NCBI GenBank assembly: GCA_947387485.1
Contig: CANDNT010000008.1
Coordinates: forward strand, 1-64,000
Source of the DNA: Aquimarina rhabdastrellae
Lineage (GTDB): Bacteria > Bacteroidota > Bacteroidia > Flavobacteriales > Flavobacteriaceae
Direction of reading: 5' to 3'
DNA: 64,000 nt
Below, in pieces: positions 48,563-57,386 of this stretch (positions are counted from its first letter, which is position 1; each line of letters opens with the position of its first letter). The notes beneath the pieces are model-generated. The model worked only from the letters and a program-made list of their open reading frames with translations, did not search any database and was not told the origin of the DNA. The translations under genes were made by a program, and so were the position numbers.

Positions 48563-48602
48563 AAAAAAACTGTTTAGTATTTATATACCAAACAGTTTTT
48601 AT
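48563..48602 (-). terminator. Terminator of the two-component operon
   Basis: AAAAACTGTTT.GTAT pairs with ATAC.AAACAGTTTTT. The minus strand ends in a T-run, so it serves the response-regulator gene, but it may work both ways. Confidence 0.75.
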
Positions 48603-48621
48603 TACCATTATTTTTTGTTGT

Positions 48622-49335
48622 TTATCCTTCTTCGCTTCTTACCACAAGTCTAAATCCTTCTCCATGAATATTTAAAATTTCAACAGCCTCATCTCTTTTT
48701 AAATATTTACGAAGTTTTGCTATATATACATCCATACTACGTGATGTAAAATAGTTGTCATCTCTCCATATCTTAGTCAATGCCAATTCTCTAGGCATTA
48801 AATCATTAAGGTGTAATGCTAATAAACGTAATAATTCGTTTTCTTTTGGCGATAATTTTACTGGATCTTCTTCTTTAAAAGTTAAGAAACGTAGTTTTGA
48901 ATTTAAATGAAATCCTCCAATATTAAATTCATGCTGTTTACTATCGGTTACAGATTCAGTACTCTTACGTTGCATAATCGCCTGAATCTTCATTAATAGT
49001 ACTTCGCTATCAAATGGTTTATTTAAATAATCATCTGCTCCTACTTTATATCCTTTAAGAACATCTTCTTTCATCGCTTTGGCCGTTAAGAAAATGATAG
49101 GTACGTCTTCGTTCTTATCACGTATTTCTTTTGCCAGTGTAAATCCGTCTTTATAAGGCATCATTACATCTAATATGCACATGTCATAATCGTCCTTTTT
49201 GAACTTTTCAAAACCTTCCATCCCATTTTTGGCATGTACAACATCATAATCATTCATCACTAGATAATCCTTTAATACTGTCCCAAAGTTAGGATCATCT
49301 TCTACTAGCAAAATCTTTTTGTTTTCTGTTTCCAT
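48622..49335 (-). CDS. Response regulator, OmpR/PhoB type
   Basis: 237 residues. The receiver domain (about 6-120) has the acidic pair E12/D13/D14, phospho-acceptor D56 (CILDVMMPYKDG), T84 and K106 (NKPFD), followed by an OmpR-type winged-helix domain (about 135-232, ending NIHGEGFRLVV). It binds DNA after phosphorylation by the kinase encoded five bases upstream. The build and the pairing resemble RprX/RprY of Bacteroides. Targets cannot be deduced from this window. Confidence 0.95.
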   Translation of the reverse strand: METENKKILLVEDDPNFGTVLKDYLVMNDYDVVHAKNGMEGFEKFKKDDYDMCILDVMMPYKDGFTLAKEIRDKNEDVPIIFLTAKAMKEDVLKGYKVGADDYLNKPFDSEVLLMKIQAIMQRKSTESVTDSKQHEFNIGGFHLNSKLRFLTFKEEDPVKLSPKENELLRLLALHLNDLMPRELALTKIWRDDNYFTSRSMDVYIAKLRKYLKRDEAVEILNIHGEGFRLVVRSEEG

Positions 49336-49339
49336 ATTA

Positions 49340-50905
49340 TTACGATATTAATGGTAATTTTATAATAAATGTTGAGCCTTTCCCTTTTTCGCTCTCCATC
49401 CATATCTGACCATGATGGTCATCTATTATTCGTTTAACATATGTTAATCCTAATCCATGTCCTTTTACATTATGTAAATCCCCAGTATGTTCTCTAAAAA
49501 ATTTCTCAAAAACTTTCTTTTGAGCAGCTTTACTCATTCCGATTCCTTGATCTTTTACTTTGAGTACTATACTATTTTTTATGTTCTCTGTATAGATGTC
49601 AATTTTAGGCATCTCATCAGAGTATTTAATTGCATTATCTAATATATTAACTACTACGTTTGTCATATGCGAATCATTAGCCAAAACTGTTGATTTCAAA
49701 GCTCCAAAGTGAGTTTTAACATATCCTTCACGATTTTCTACAATTAGCGAGACATGGGTTATCGCTTCTTCTATTATGTCGTGTAATGCTAAGCGTTCTT
49801 TCTTTATATTTAATTCATTCTTTTCAAGTTGAGAAATACGTAATACATTCTCTACTTGAGCATGCATTCGTTTATTCTCTTCTCTAATCATTTTAAGATA
49901 TCGGGAGACTTTTTCGGGATCTCCTCCTATCTTTGGATTCTTTATTGCATCTAATGCCAAATTTATTGTTGCTATAGGCGTTTTAAGCTCATGCGTCATA
50001 TTATTAATAAAATCTGTTTTGATCTGCGATATCTGTTGTTGTTGCATTAATTGTGATAATGCACTAGAATATGCTATTACAATAATTAATGTAAAAATGA
50101 TAGACAACACAGTCATCCCCCTAATAGTCGATAATAAGTACTTTTTCTTTCCTATAAAGTTTACATATAATTGAAAATTACTGATCCCTTCACTATTTAC
50201 AAATACTGGAATTGCATAAGTAGTCGAATTATCAAAGCTAAAATCTTCAGATTTTATCCTAGTCGCCAAAGCATTACTATAAATTGCATATTCAAAATCT
50301 ATATTAATTTCTCTTGCTGCTAGTTCTCTTTTTAATAACCGTTCTATTTCTTTCTTTTTAACCCTTCTATGTATAGGTTTTCTACTTGCTATTTCGTTAA
50401 TAAAAATCTCAAAATCTTTACGTTGATTATCGGTCATACCGATAATTCTGTCTAATTTTTTTTTGGATTTTTGATTATCAGTTTCAACTTCTTTCAATAG
50501 CGTATTGGCATTACTATTGAGTATCTTGTTAAACCTAACAGAGTCAATACTATGATAATAAGTGTTTGAATACAACTTAAAATCACTTTCCAAAATTCCA
50601 TTAGCATATGCTATGGTTTCGTTGGTGGGGTTATTATCTATACTTAAGTCAAATAATTGCTTAATTGTTGCGTTATCTGGCTCATCTAGACTATCTAAAA
50701 TCCTTTTTAAAGGGAAATACAATTTTTCAAACTCCTTGTATTCAATTTCACTTGCTACTTTTCTTAGAATTTGTTTTGCATTAAAAGAAAATTGCTCCTT
50801 GTTATTTTCAACTGTATTTTTAATCCAATATCCTTGAACAAAAATGATACCAATTAATGATAAACTCATCAATATTATTAGGAGTACAAATAGCCTCTTA
50901 TTCAT
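49340..50905 (-). CDS. Sensor histidine kinase
   Basis: 521 residues: TM1 about 5-27, a long extracytoplasmic helical/mixed sensor region (about 28-255), TM2 about 262-284, then the kinase core. The H-box has H305 (NMTHELKTPIAT); the N-box (NVVVNILDNAIKYS), G1 (KDQGIGMS), F-box (FEKFFRE) and G2 (GHGLGLTYVK) are intact. It autophosphorylates and passes phosphate to the response regulator. No HAMP domain is evident between TM2 and the H-box. A -7 box lies only five bases before the ATG. The stimulus is unknown. Confidence 0.93.
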   Translation of the reverse strand: MNKRLFVLLIILMSLSLIGIIFVQGYWIKNTVENNKEQFSFNAKQILRKVASEIEYKEFEKLYFPLKRILDSLDEPDNATIKQLFDLSIDNNPTNETIAYANGILESDFKLYSNTYYHSIDSVRFNKILNSNANTLLKEVETDNQKSKKKLDRIIGMTDNQRKDFEIFINEIASRKPIHRRVKKKEIERLLKRELAAREINIDFEYAIYSNALATRIKSEDFSFDNSTTYAIPVFVNSEGISNFQLYVNFIGKKKYLLSTIRGMTVLSIIFTLIIVIAYSSALSQLMQQQQISQIKTDFINNMTHELKTPIATINLALDAIKNPKIGGDPEKVSRYLKMIREENKRMHAQVENVLRISQLEKNELNIKKERLALHDIIEEAITHVSLIVENREGYVKTHFGALKSTVLANDSHMTNVVVNILDNAIKYSDEMPKIDIYTENIKNSIVLKVKDQGIGMSKAAQKKVFEKFFREHTGDLHNVKGHGLGLTYVKRIIDDHHGQIWMESEKGKGSTFIIKLPLIS

Positions 50906-50910
50906 ATATC

Positions 50911-50918
50911 AAAAGTAA
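50911..50918 (-). promoter_or_regulatory. -7 box directly upstream of the kinase ATG
   Basis: Minus-strand TACTTTTG ends five bases before the ATG at 50905, so a transcript starting at the normal distance would begin at or next to the start codon. Confidence 0.5.
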
Positions 50919-50981
50919 GATTTTAACATTTAGCCTTTTTATGATTTAACCAAATGTTAACAAAATAACAATACGATTATC

Positions 50982-51578
50982 TTATGCTAGCAGTCCTTTT
51001 ATCTGCATATGGATTTCTTCTACTTGTTTTTTTGTGTTCTCTAAAGTTATGTTTTCTATCACAAAATCTGCCAACGGAATTTTCTTTTCATCTGTCCATT
51101 GATGTTGCATTCTTTCTTCTATTTGATCTTTTGTTATTTGATCACGTGCTATAACTCTTTTTATTCGCTCGGGGATTGGGGCTGTAACTAGAATTGTGTA
51201 ATCACAATATTGATAACTATCATTTTCAAATAATATTGCAGCTTCTTTAATTACATAAGGTACATTTTGTGTTGTTTTCCATCTTTCAAAATGAGCTCCC
51301 ACAGCTGGATGAACTATCGCATTAAGTTTTTGTAATAATGTTGCATCTTTAAAAACTTTATCTGCTATGTATACTCTATTCAGTACTCCATTATCTAAGT
51401 AAGCTTCATTTCCTAAAAGTTTTTTGATTTCTTGTCGCAACTTTTCATCATTCACCATTAATTGCTTAGCTTCAATATCTGCAATATAAACAGGTATCCC
51501 TACAGTATTGAACATTTTTGCAATAGTAGATTTCCCACTTCCTATTCCTCCTGTAAGCCCTACGGTAGCTTTTTTCAT
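50982..51578 (-). CDS. coaE: Dephospho-CoA kinase
   Basis: Last enzyme of coenzyme A synthesis: phosphorylates the 3' hydroxyl of dephospho-CoA using ATP. 198 residues, with the P-loop GGIGSGKS at 10-17, the DIEAKQLM segment, the family motif LNAIVHPAVG and the C-terminal RMQHQW..EEKK-like helix ending in DFVIEN. It sits two bases after the YbbR-like gene and continues the glycosyltransferase operon. Confidence 0.95.
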   Translation of the reverse strand: MKKATVGLTGGIGSGKSTIAKMFNTVGIPVYIADIEAKQLMVNDEKLRQEIKKLLGNEAYLDNGVLNRVYIADKVFKDATLLQKLNAIVHPAVGAHFERWKTTQNVPYVIKEAAILFENDSYQYCDYTILVTAPIPERIKRVIARDQITKDQIEERMQHQWTDEKKIPLADFVIENITLENTKKQVEEIHMQIKGLLA

Positions 51579-51580
51579 AC

Positions 51581-52528
51581 TTATTTAAGAATAATAAATT
51601 GTACTTGTTCTTCTTGTAATCTTACATCCTTTACATGATCTGGTTTTTTAACCAATGTCAAAGGTAGTGTACCTAAATCGGTATTTGCTTTTTGGTAATC
51701 TGCTATAATTTTAAAATCTGTAAAAACGATTTCACTATAATCCTCTAAACTAATTTTATAAATCAACTTTACTTTTTTAGGAAAAATTCTAATTTCCCCA
51801 TCTATATTACTATTGATTAAATTTACAGGCACTTCTATATTTCCTTCGGTAAACTTACTTACTGCAATCGTACCTTGTATCTTTTCTGGTTCTATTTTAA
51901 CTTCTGTAGGTAATGAAGTTTGCTCTATTCCTATTTCTTCATAAAAATCGGCATTAAGTCCTCTTAATTCAACAGGATTTAGCTTTAGGTTATGTATGGT
52001 ATCGACCATAGTTTTAGGTCCTGTAATCCAGACAGAATCTGGTTCTATCTTTAACCCTTCTGCACTACCAAAACCTGGTGCATAGGTAATATATTGTCGA
52101 CTAACTAAAGGTATTTTTTTCTTTAAATTTTGATAAAAACTTACATTTAAATTTTCTTTATCTAGAGCTATGATTTCTCCATTATACTTTAACTTTTCTT
52201 TCCATTTTACATTCATCAAATCAAAATAATATGAATTTTCGTTTTGCATTTTTGCATCATTCATATTAAAAGTTAAAGTTGGTGATTTCCACATATATCT
52301 TAGTAATCTAAATCCATTTCCGTTAAGCGTTAACTTTAAGGTTAAATCACTATTCTTATCTAATGTTTTTTGTTCTGGTATATTAGTATACGTTATATTA
52401 ATTACTACTTCTCGTGTATACTTTTTTGAAAATTGAATAAATAGCCATAACAGAGATGTAAATCCCAGAAAAAATAAAAAAGTTTTTATATTATCTTTCT
52501 TTATAGCAATTCGATTACGTATCCCCAT
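51581..52528 (-). CDS. YbbR-like domain protein (CdaR-like)
   Basis: 315 residues with one membrane helix (about 15-33, IKTFLFFLGFTSLLWLFIQF), then an extracytoplasmic part of YbbR-type beta repeats (LKLTLNGNGFRLLRY; GLKIEPDSVWITGPKTMVD; VEIKPEKIQGTIAVSKFT-like strands). In Firmicutes such proteins (CdaR) regulate the diadenylate cyclase CdaA; here no cyclase is adjacent, so the role is open. ATG overlaps the stop of the glycosyltransferase gene by one base, and coaE follows after two bases. Confidence 0.8.
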   Translation of the reverse strand: MGIRNRIAIKKDNIKTFLFFLGFTSLLWLFIQFSKKYTREVVINITYTNIPEQKTLDKNSDLTLKLTLNGNGFRLLRYMWKSPTLTFNMNDAKMQNENSYYFDLMNVKWKEKLKYNGEIIALDKENLNVSFYQNLKKKIPLVSRQYITYAPGFGSAEGLKIEPDSVWITGPKTMVDTIHNLKLNPVELRGLNADFYEEIGIEQTSLPTEVKIEPEKIQGTIAVSKFTEGNIEVPVNLINSNIDGEIRIFPKKVKLIYKISLEDYSEIVFTDFKIIADYQKANTDLGTLPLTLVKKPDHVKDVRLQEEQVQFIILK

Positions 52529-53532
52529 TAATTAGAAAAAAATAATTTTTTAAATTGATTTTGTGGTTTTCTATTAAGAATATGAATATAAAAATAAGAT
52601 TTTAAAAATCCTTTTCCATATCCATAAAACTGGATACATACAGCGATAATTGCTTGAATTCCTATAGATATACTTTTGTATTTAATACTTGCACCTATAC
52701 CTATACTTAAGAAATATACTCCTAATAACAATATAAAATACGGTATCCCAACGATTAAATTTACTATTGAAAATAATACGTATCCTAAAAACAAAGCAGG
52801 AAACCAATATGTTATCTTAGCTGTTTCGGGATGCCATTTATTTAAAATTGGCCTTACCATTCCAAATTTATTAACTTGGATATAAAATTTATCCCATGAT
52901 ATTCTACGTTTATGAAATACCTTTGCATCAGGAATCAAAGCTGTTTCGTAACCTAAATTCCATAAACGAATCGTTAAATCAGGATCTTCTCCAGGGTGAA
53001 TATTTCCAAATCCTTTAGAAGCATTAAAAGCCTCTCTTGAAATTCCCATATTAAAACTACGCGGCTGAAACTTATTTACTACCGCCTTTCTTCCTCTTAT
53101 TCCTCCAGTAGTAAGATACGAGGTCATACTATAACTTATAGCTTTTTGAAGATCTGTAAAAGAATCATGAGCATCATCTGGACCTCCAAAACAGTGTACA
53201 AACTTTTTGGACAAAAACAAATCCACTTCCTTTAAGTAATTAGCTGGTAAAATAACATCGCTATCTAAAACGATAAAGTAATTCCCTTTGGCTTTTCTCA
53301 TTCCATAATTACGAGAATCCCCTGGTCCAGTATTTTCTTTTGAATAATAACTTATATTTAGTCTATCTGTATATTTTTTTATAACCTCTTCTGAAGTTTC
53401 TGTAGAACCATCCTCAACAATTACAATCTCATAGGAATCTGCAAATTCCATTGCCGTCATACTGGCTAATAATTCTTCTATTTCTTGAGGTCTATTATAA
53501 ACCGGAACTATAAATGAGTATTCAATTTTCAT
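52528..53532 (-). CDS. Glycosyltransferase family 2
   Basis: 334 residues of the GT-A fold. The N-terminus YSFIVPVYNRPQEIEELL, EIVIVEDGST and the metal-binding LDSDVILP motif (about residue 90) are typical, as is the later ED motif GEDPDLTIRLW. The C-terminal part has one or two membrane helices (about 225-275). It probably adds sugars to a lipid-linked or surface polysaccharide. An earlier ATG at 53547 lies upstream of a -7 box, so the start at 53532 is preferred; this makes the mRNA nearly leaderless. Confidence 0.88.
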   Translation of the reverse strand: MKIEYSFIVPVYNRPQEIEELLASMTAMEFADSYEIVIVEDGSTETSEEVIKKYTDRLNISYYSKENTGPGDSRNYGMRKAKGNYFIVLDSDVILPANYLKEVDLFLSKKFVHCFGGPDDAHDSFTDLQKAISYSMTSYLTTGGIRGRKAVVNKFQPRSFNMGISREAFNASKGFGNIHPGEDPDLTIRLWNLGYETALIPDAKVFHKRRISWDKFYIQVNKFGMVRPILNKWHPETAKITYWFPALFLGYVLFSIVNLIVGIPYFILLLGVYFLSIGIGASIKYKSISIGIQAIIAVCIQFYGYGKGFLKSYFYIHILNRKPQNQFKKLFFSN

Positions 53533-53536
53533 GTAA

Positions 53537-53544
53537 CAAAGGTA
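53537..53544 (-). promoter_or_regulatory. -7 box directly upstream of the glycosyltransferase ATG
   Basis: TACCTTTG on the minus strand lies four bases before the ATG at 53532, between it and the alternative ATG at 53547. Confidence 0.55.
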
Positions 53545-53547
53545 CAT

Positions 53548-54038
53548 AAACAGCCCTACTCAGCTTTACTATTTTAATACTATTTTTGATTCTATAATAT
53601 CTTTTATATTTTTAGTTTGATTTTTGATTTAACAATATCATCTTGATCAAAAATACTCTTTTCAAAAAATTGCAAAACCTTCTTTATATACTCTAAAAGA
53701 AATTATTATTACACTAATCACGTAATTCAAATAAGGGATAACCTCAAAATAACATAACCTATTAAAATTCTTTATTTTAAAAGCTTCTAATCTAATTTTT
53801 ATACACTACATTTAAGGTAAGAAATGACATTTTAGAATCTTCTTCTTTTTAATAAAATAAACTGTCATGCTTATCTATTATGAAAGCAATAAGTGTGTTC
53901 TATACTTATCAAACGTAATACAACATTTATACTGTTGTAACTCGAGTTTGTTTATTATTCTGAAGCTTTACCTTGTCATATCCAATATCACTATTACTGA
54001 TTATCCTTATATGGACGATCATTTAATACTATAAAACT
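53548..54038. other. 491-bp intergenic region ahead of the T6SS island
   Basis: A/T-rich and without a gene. TACAAC (53919-53924) and GTTGTA (53934-53939) form a short inverted repeat about 100 bases before the TssD gene that could be an operator. No clear TAnnTTTG box was found on the plus strand. The region separates core genes from the accessory island. Confidence 0.4.
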
Positions 54039-54437
54039 ATGGGATCATTTAGAGCTACATTATTATTAGGAGAGGATGAATACGATGTATTATATTCTGA
54101 ATTTATGTTTACTCGAGAAACTGATAAAAAAGGGAAAGTATCTTCTAGTATCAATGCAGGAAGGATTAAAACTCGTGTAGCTTCTACAGAGAGTACAGCT
54201 ATTGCAGAAGCTATGATCAATTGTCAGTTTAAACCTATTAATGGTAAAATCATTTATAAAAAAACTGATGAAAATTCTAAAATGAAAGAAATCGAATTCA
54301 AGAATGGCTATATCGTTTATTATAAAGAAATTCTTGATGTAGATAATGATGTTCCTATGTCAATAGAATTTACCGTTTCTGCAGAAGAAATCATTATAGG
54401 AAACGCAGCTATTGATAATCGCTGGCCAAAAGCCTAA
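54039..54437 (+). CDS. tssD: T6SS tube protein TssD (Hcp-like, Bacteroidota type)
   Basis: 132 residues, close to the usual ~130 of the TssD family of T6SSiii. The start MGSFRATLLLGEDEYDVLYS, the mid segment RIKTRVASTESTAI and the KTDENSKMKEIEFKNGYIVYYKE strands match Hcp-type tube proteins, which stack as hexamer rings inside the sheath and may carry small effectors. It is the first gene of the island and 34 bases ahead of the metallopeptidase gene, an order seen for Hcp-dependent cargo. No sheath or baseplate gene is in the window. Confidence 0.88.
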   Translation: MGSFRATLLLGEDEYDVLYSEFMFTRETDKKGKVSSSINAGRIKTRVASTESTAIAEAMINCQFKPINGKIIYKKTDENSKMKEIEFKNGYIVYYKEILDVDNDVPMSIEFTVSAEEIIIGNAAIDNRWPKA

Positions 54438-54471
54438 TCCTTATACGCTTACATTATCCTAATCATTATTC

Positions 54472-55137
54472 ATGAATTATCATAAATCTACATCCAAAAT
54501 GAACATTTCTATTGTTACTGACAAGAATTATATTTTTGTTAGTCAACGCTGGAAATACTCTTGGCTTAATGCTCCTAATACTACCGCCTGGACCTATGCT
54601 CAAAAAAAAGATTTCCATAACAAAGTAGATCGTTTGATATGGAGTAATTGGTCTAGTCATTTTACTCTTAAAGTTAGTGGTCGTTCTGATTTTGCTAAAC
54701 AATACAAAGAAAAAACACTTAGAATCAACTTTGATGTACAATGGGTTCTTTCTAACGAACACTGGAATGTTGACGTAACAAAAATCAAAAAAAACGATTC
54801 TAAAACGAGTAGTGTTCGTTGGTCTTCAAATATCATTAAACTTGATACAAACGATACTTTATTAAGACAAACCTCTAAAAAAAATCCAGCTTATGTTCAA
54901 TATCCTGTAGTACATGAATTTGGTCACGCTATAGGTAATAGTAAATACGCTAGTAAAGGGATGCATGGCGACGAATACAAAAAAAAGAGTCCTCATTATG
55001 CCGACAAAAAAAGCCTTATGAATATAGGTCACGAATTAAGATCTCGACATATTGATACTCTTATTTCTGAATTAAATACAATGATACCTAATACTACATT
55101 TAAGGTTAGTCGTGTTTATCAATCTTATACAATATAA
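54472..55137 (+). CDS. Zinc-metallopeptidase-like candidate T6SS effector
   Basis: 221 residues, no signal peptide. The zinc-binding HExxH is H148-E149-F-G-H152 (VVHEFGHAIGN), with HExxHxxG spacing; possible third ligands are H165 or D167 in GMHGDEY, and SLMNIG near 180 looks like a metzincin-type Met-turn. The N-terminal 130 residues are tryptophan-rich and unfamiliar. Position between tssD and vgrG, in the same direction, suggests a secreted T6SS toxin or a cell-wall or protein-targeting peptidase carried by TssD. An alternative is a housekeeping zincin. ATG 54472 or the in-frame ATG 27 bases later could start it. Confidence 0.65.
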   Translation: MNYHKSTSKMNISIVTDKNYIFVSQRWKYSWLNAPNTTAWTYAQKKDFHNKVDRLIWSNWSSHFTLKVSGRSDFAKQYKEKTLRINFDVQWVLSNEHWNVDVTKIKKNDSKTSSVRWSSNIIKLDTNDTLLRQTSKKNPAYVQYPVVHEFGHAIGNSKYASKGMHGDEYKKKSPHYADKKSLMNIGHELRSRHIDTLISELNTMIPNTTFKVSRVYQSYTI

Positions 55138-55138
55138 C

Positions 55139-55564
55139 ATGATTCATAACAGCTCTTACATACCTCAACTATTAATTATACTCATGTTAACCATAGGTTG
55201 TAAATCTGAAACATCAACTCATCAAACTATTGATATAAGTCGAATTCAACAAGACTCAACCCTTACACAACAAAACAACACCATCGTATTTAATAATTTA
55301 CCCAAATTATCATTCAGAAATTTCATCACAACATATAAAAAACCACATACCGAAGAAGAATTCTTTTTAAACACTCCTATTTCTGAGTTTAGAATAGAAC
55401 TTCTCAACTATTTTACACAAGAAGAACAAAGTAAGTCCATTTTAATCAAAGAGGTTACTTGGAATTATTCGCAAAACGAAAATATCACTGCTTGGTATCA
55501 GAAAAAAAATACCTCGTGGGTATTCATACATAAACTCATATGGGATAAAACATCAGAATTTTAA
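55139..55564 (+). CDS. Small lipoprotein following the metallopeptidase
   Basis: 141 residues from ATG 55139, one base after the peptidase stop. A signal peptide with lipobox (LMLTIGC, Cys about 21) is followed by ~120 residues with no known family (KLSFRNFITTYKKPHTEEEFF, WNYSQNENITAWYQKKNTSWVFIHKL). Tight coupling to the peptidase and a periplasmic-facing lipoprotein form make it a candidate immunity protein, since several T6SS effectors that act in the periplasm are neutralised by lipoproteins. This is inference from position and form only. Confidence 0.6.
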   Translation: MIHNSSYIPQLLIILMLTIGCKSETSTHQTIDISRIQQDSTLTQQNNTIVFNNLPKLSFRNFITTYKKPHTEEEFFLNTPISEFRIELLNYFTQEEQSKSILIKEVTWNYSQNENITAWYQKKNTSWVFIHKLIWDKTSEF

Positions 55565-55625
55565 TGTAATTATATCTCACTCAATTTATTCAATAGAATA
55601 AATAAAAAACAAAACACTAATCATC

Positions 55626-57383
55626 ATGATAGAACCAAAAACAACCATTAGTATTGATGGAGAGTTCTTAAAAAACTTTGAATATGTAGCACTCTCTCAA
55701 GCTATAAACGAACACCATTCTTTTGAAATTGTTATTGATTATGACACTATTGAAAGTCAGGGTACTCATACATTAGAAAAATCTAAAAAATGGCTAACGA
55801 AACCAGCTGTAATTAATTTTGATGAAAAAGAATTCTTAGGAATTATTACTAATATTCAATTACAACATGAAAATGGTTTTAATGGTAAGTTAATTCTTTC
55901 TGGGTTTTCTAAAACAATTCTACTCGAATCTGGAAAGCATATGTTTTCTTGGCTAGATAAAGATTTAACTTCTATAATAAGAGAAACCGTTACCGCTTCA
56001 GGTATTGAGGCTACTATTGCTCCTGTATTTAAAAAATCTATAGAATATCAAGTACAATATCAAGAAAGTCATTTTGAATTCATTCAACGATTAGCAAAAC
56101 AATATAACGAATGGCTTTATTATGATGGTATAAAATTAATCTTTGGTAAACCTACCTTAGCGCCTGCAATTCCTATAGAATACGGAAAAGATATCTATAA
56201 TATCAATATAGGTATTCAAGCTTTACCTAGTAGCTACAGTCATTTTTCTTATAATAATCTTGATGACAAACAAAATCAAGCAGCTACAAAAGATGCTATA
56301 TCTGGATTAAACGAACTCGGTACTTTTGCTTTTGACACTTCTAATCAACTTTTTGGAATTAAACCTAATCGATATACTTCGGCCAGAGTTAAAGACAAGA
56401 GTGAAATTGAAACTATATTAAAAAATAAACAAGCTAGTACCGCTTCAAATGTAAATGTAATTACTGCAAAAAGTAATACTCAAGGACTCACGGTAGGTAG
56501 TGTAATCAAAATCAGCTCTGCTCGTTATGAAAACGGTGATTTTGAAGAAAAAAAATATGGTGAATATATCATTATAAAAATCATACACGAAGCTTCTGGA
56601 TCACACGAATACTCTAATTATTTTGAAGCAATTCCTGCTGGAGTGGAAGTTCTTCCTGAACCTGAAGTAGCATTACCCAATGCACAACCACAAATTGCAA
56701 CAGTATTGTCAAATGATGATCCAAAGAAAAAAGGACGAATTCAAGTTCAATTTCAATGGCAAACAGGTACCCTAAAAACTTCTTGGATCAGAGTAATGTC
56801 TCCAGATGCGGGTAAAAGTGATACAGTAGGTACTAATCGTGGTTTTGTTCATATCCCAGAAGTTGATGATCAAGTAATGATAGGATTTAGATATAACGAT
56901 CCTAATCGTCCATTTGTAATGGGAAGCCTCTTTAGTGGCTCAACTGGTGCTGGTGGATCAGACGGGAATAAAGTAAAAAGTTTAACTACACGTAGTGGTA
57001 GTACTATAATTTTTGATGATGACGAAGGTAATATTACCATCAAAGATGCTGATAATAATACCATGTGCTATGATGGTAAAGGACTCATCTCTTTAACTGC
57101 AAATAAAACAATCAGTTTAACTGTAGGTGAAAGTTCTTTAGTCATGAAAAGTGATGGTACTATTGACCTTTCTGGTAATAAGATTACAGTTACTGGTAAG
57201 GAAACTATTACTGATACAAGTGAAAAAATCGAAATAAAAGGTACAGATCAAGTAGCTGTAAGCTCTAATAAAAAAGTAGAAATCAATTCGGCTAACGAAG
57301 CGTCTATGACAGGTACTGCAAAATCAACAGTAAGTTCTTCTGGAACAACATCTGTAGAAGGGACTATCATTAAATTAAATTAA
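55626..57383 (+). CDS. vgrG: VgrG spike protein (T6SS/phage baseplate gp27-gp5 type)
   Basis: 585 residues. Residues 1 to about 330 are gp27/late-control-D-like (FEIVIDYDTIE, YQVQYQESHFEFIQRLAKQYNEWLYYDG, INIGIQALPSSYSHFSYNN). An OB fold lies at about 354-435 (ATVLSNDDPKKKGRIQVQF, IRVMSPDAG, GFVHIPEVDDQVMIGF, NRPFVMGSLFSG). The last ~140 residues are a repetitive threonine/serine-rich beta needle (GSTIIFDDDEGNITIKDADN, then ISLTVGES, IDLSGNKITVTG). This trimer caps the TssD tube and carries PAAR-bearing effectors. Downstream genes follow within a few bases. It is not fused to a C-terminal toxin. Confidence 0.93.
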   Translation: MIEPKTTISIDGEFLKNFEYVALSQAINEHHSFEIVIDYDTIESQGTHTLEKSKKWLTKPAVINFDEKEFLGIITNIQLQHENGFNGKLILSGFSKTILLESGKHMFSWLDKDLTSIIRETVTASGIEATIAPVFKKSIEYQVQYQESHFEFIQRLAKQYNEWLYYDGIKLIFGKPTLAPAIPIEYGKDIYNINIGIQALPSSYSHFSYNNLDDKQNQAATKDAISGLNELGTFAFDTSNQLFGIKPNRYTSARVKDKSEIETILKNKQASTASNVNVITAKSNTQGLTVGSVIKISSARYENGDFEEKKYGEYIIIKIIHEASGSHEYSNYFEAIPAGVEVLPEPEVALPNAQPQIATVLSNDDPKKKGRIQVQFQWQTGTLKTSWIRVMSPDAGKSDTVGTNRGFVHIPEVDDQVMIGFRYNDPNRPFVMGSLFSGSTGAGGSDGNKVKSLTTRSGSTIIFDDDEGNITIKDADNNTMCYDGKGLISLTANKTISLTVGESSLVMKSDGTIDLSGNKITVTGKETITDTSEKIEIKGTDQVAVSSNKKVEINSANEASMTGTAKSTVSSSGTTSVEGTIIKLN

Positions 57384-57386
57384 TTA

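Noticed and set aside
53548..54038. Hidden RNA gene or small ORF in the gap before TssD
   Set aside because: Only short A/T-rich frames and a weak inverted repeat were seen; no tRNA-like or conserved RNA fold was recognisable.
54466..54762. Minus-strand ORF opposite the metallopeptidase gene
   Set aside because: Composition is that of an antisense shadow; the plus-strand frame has a zinc-peptidase motif and fits the operon.
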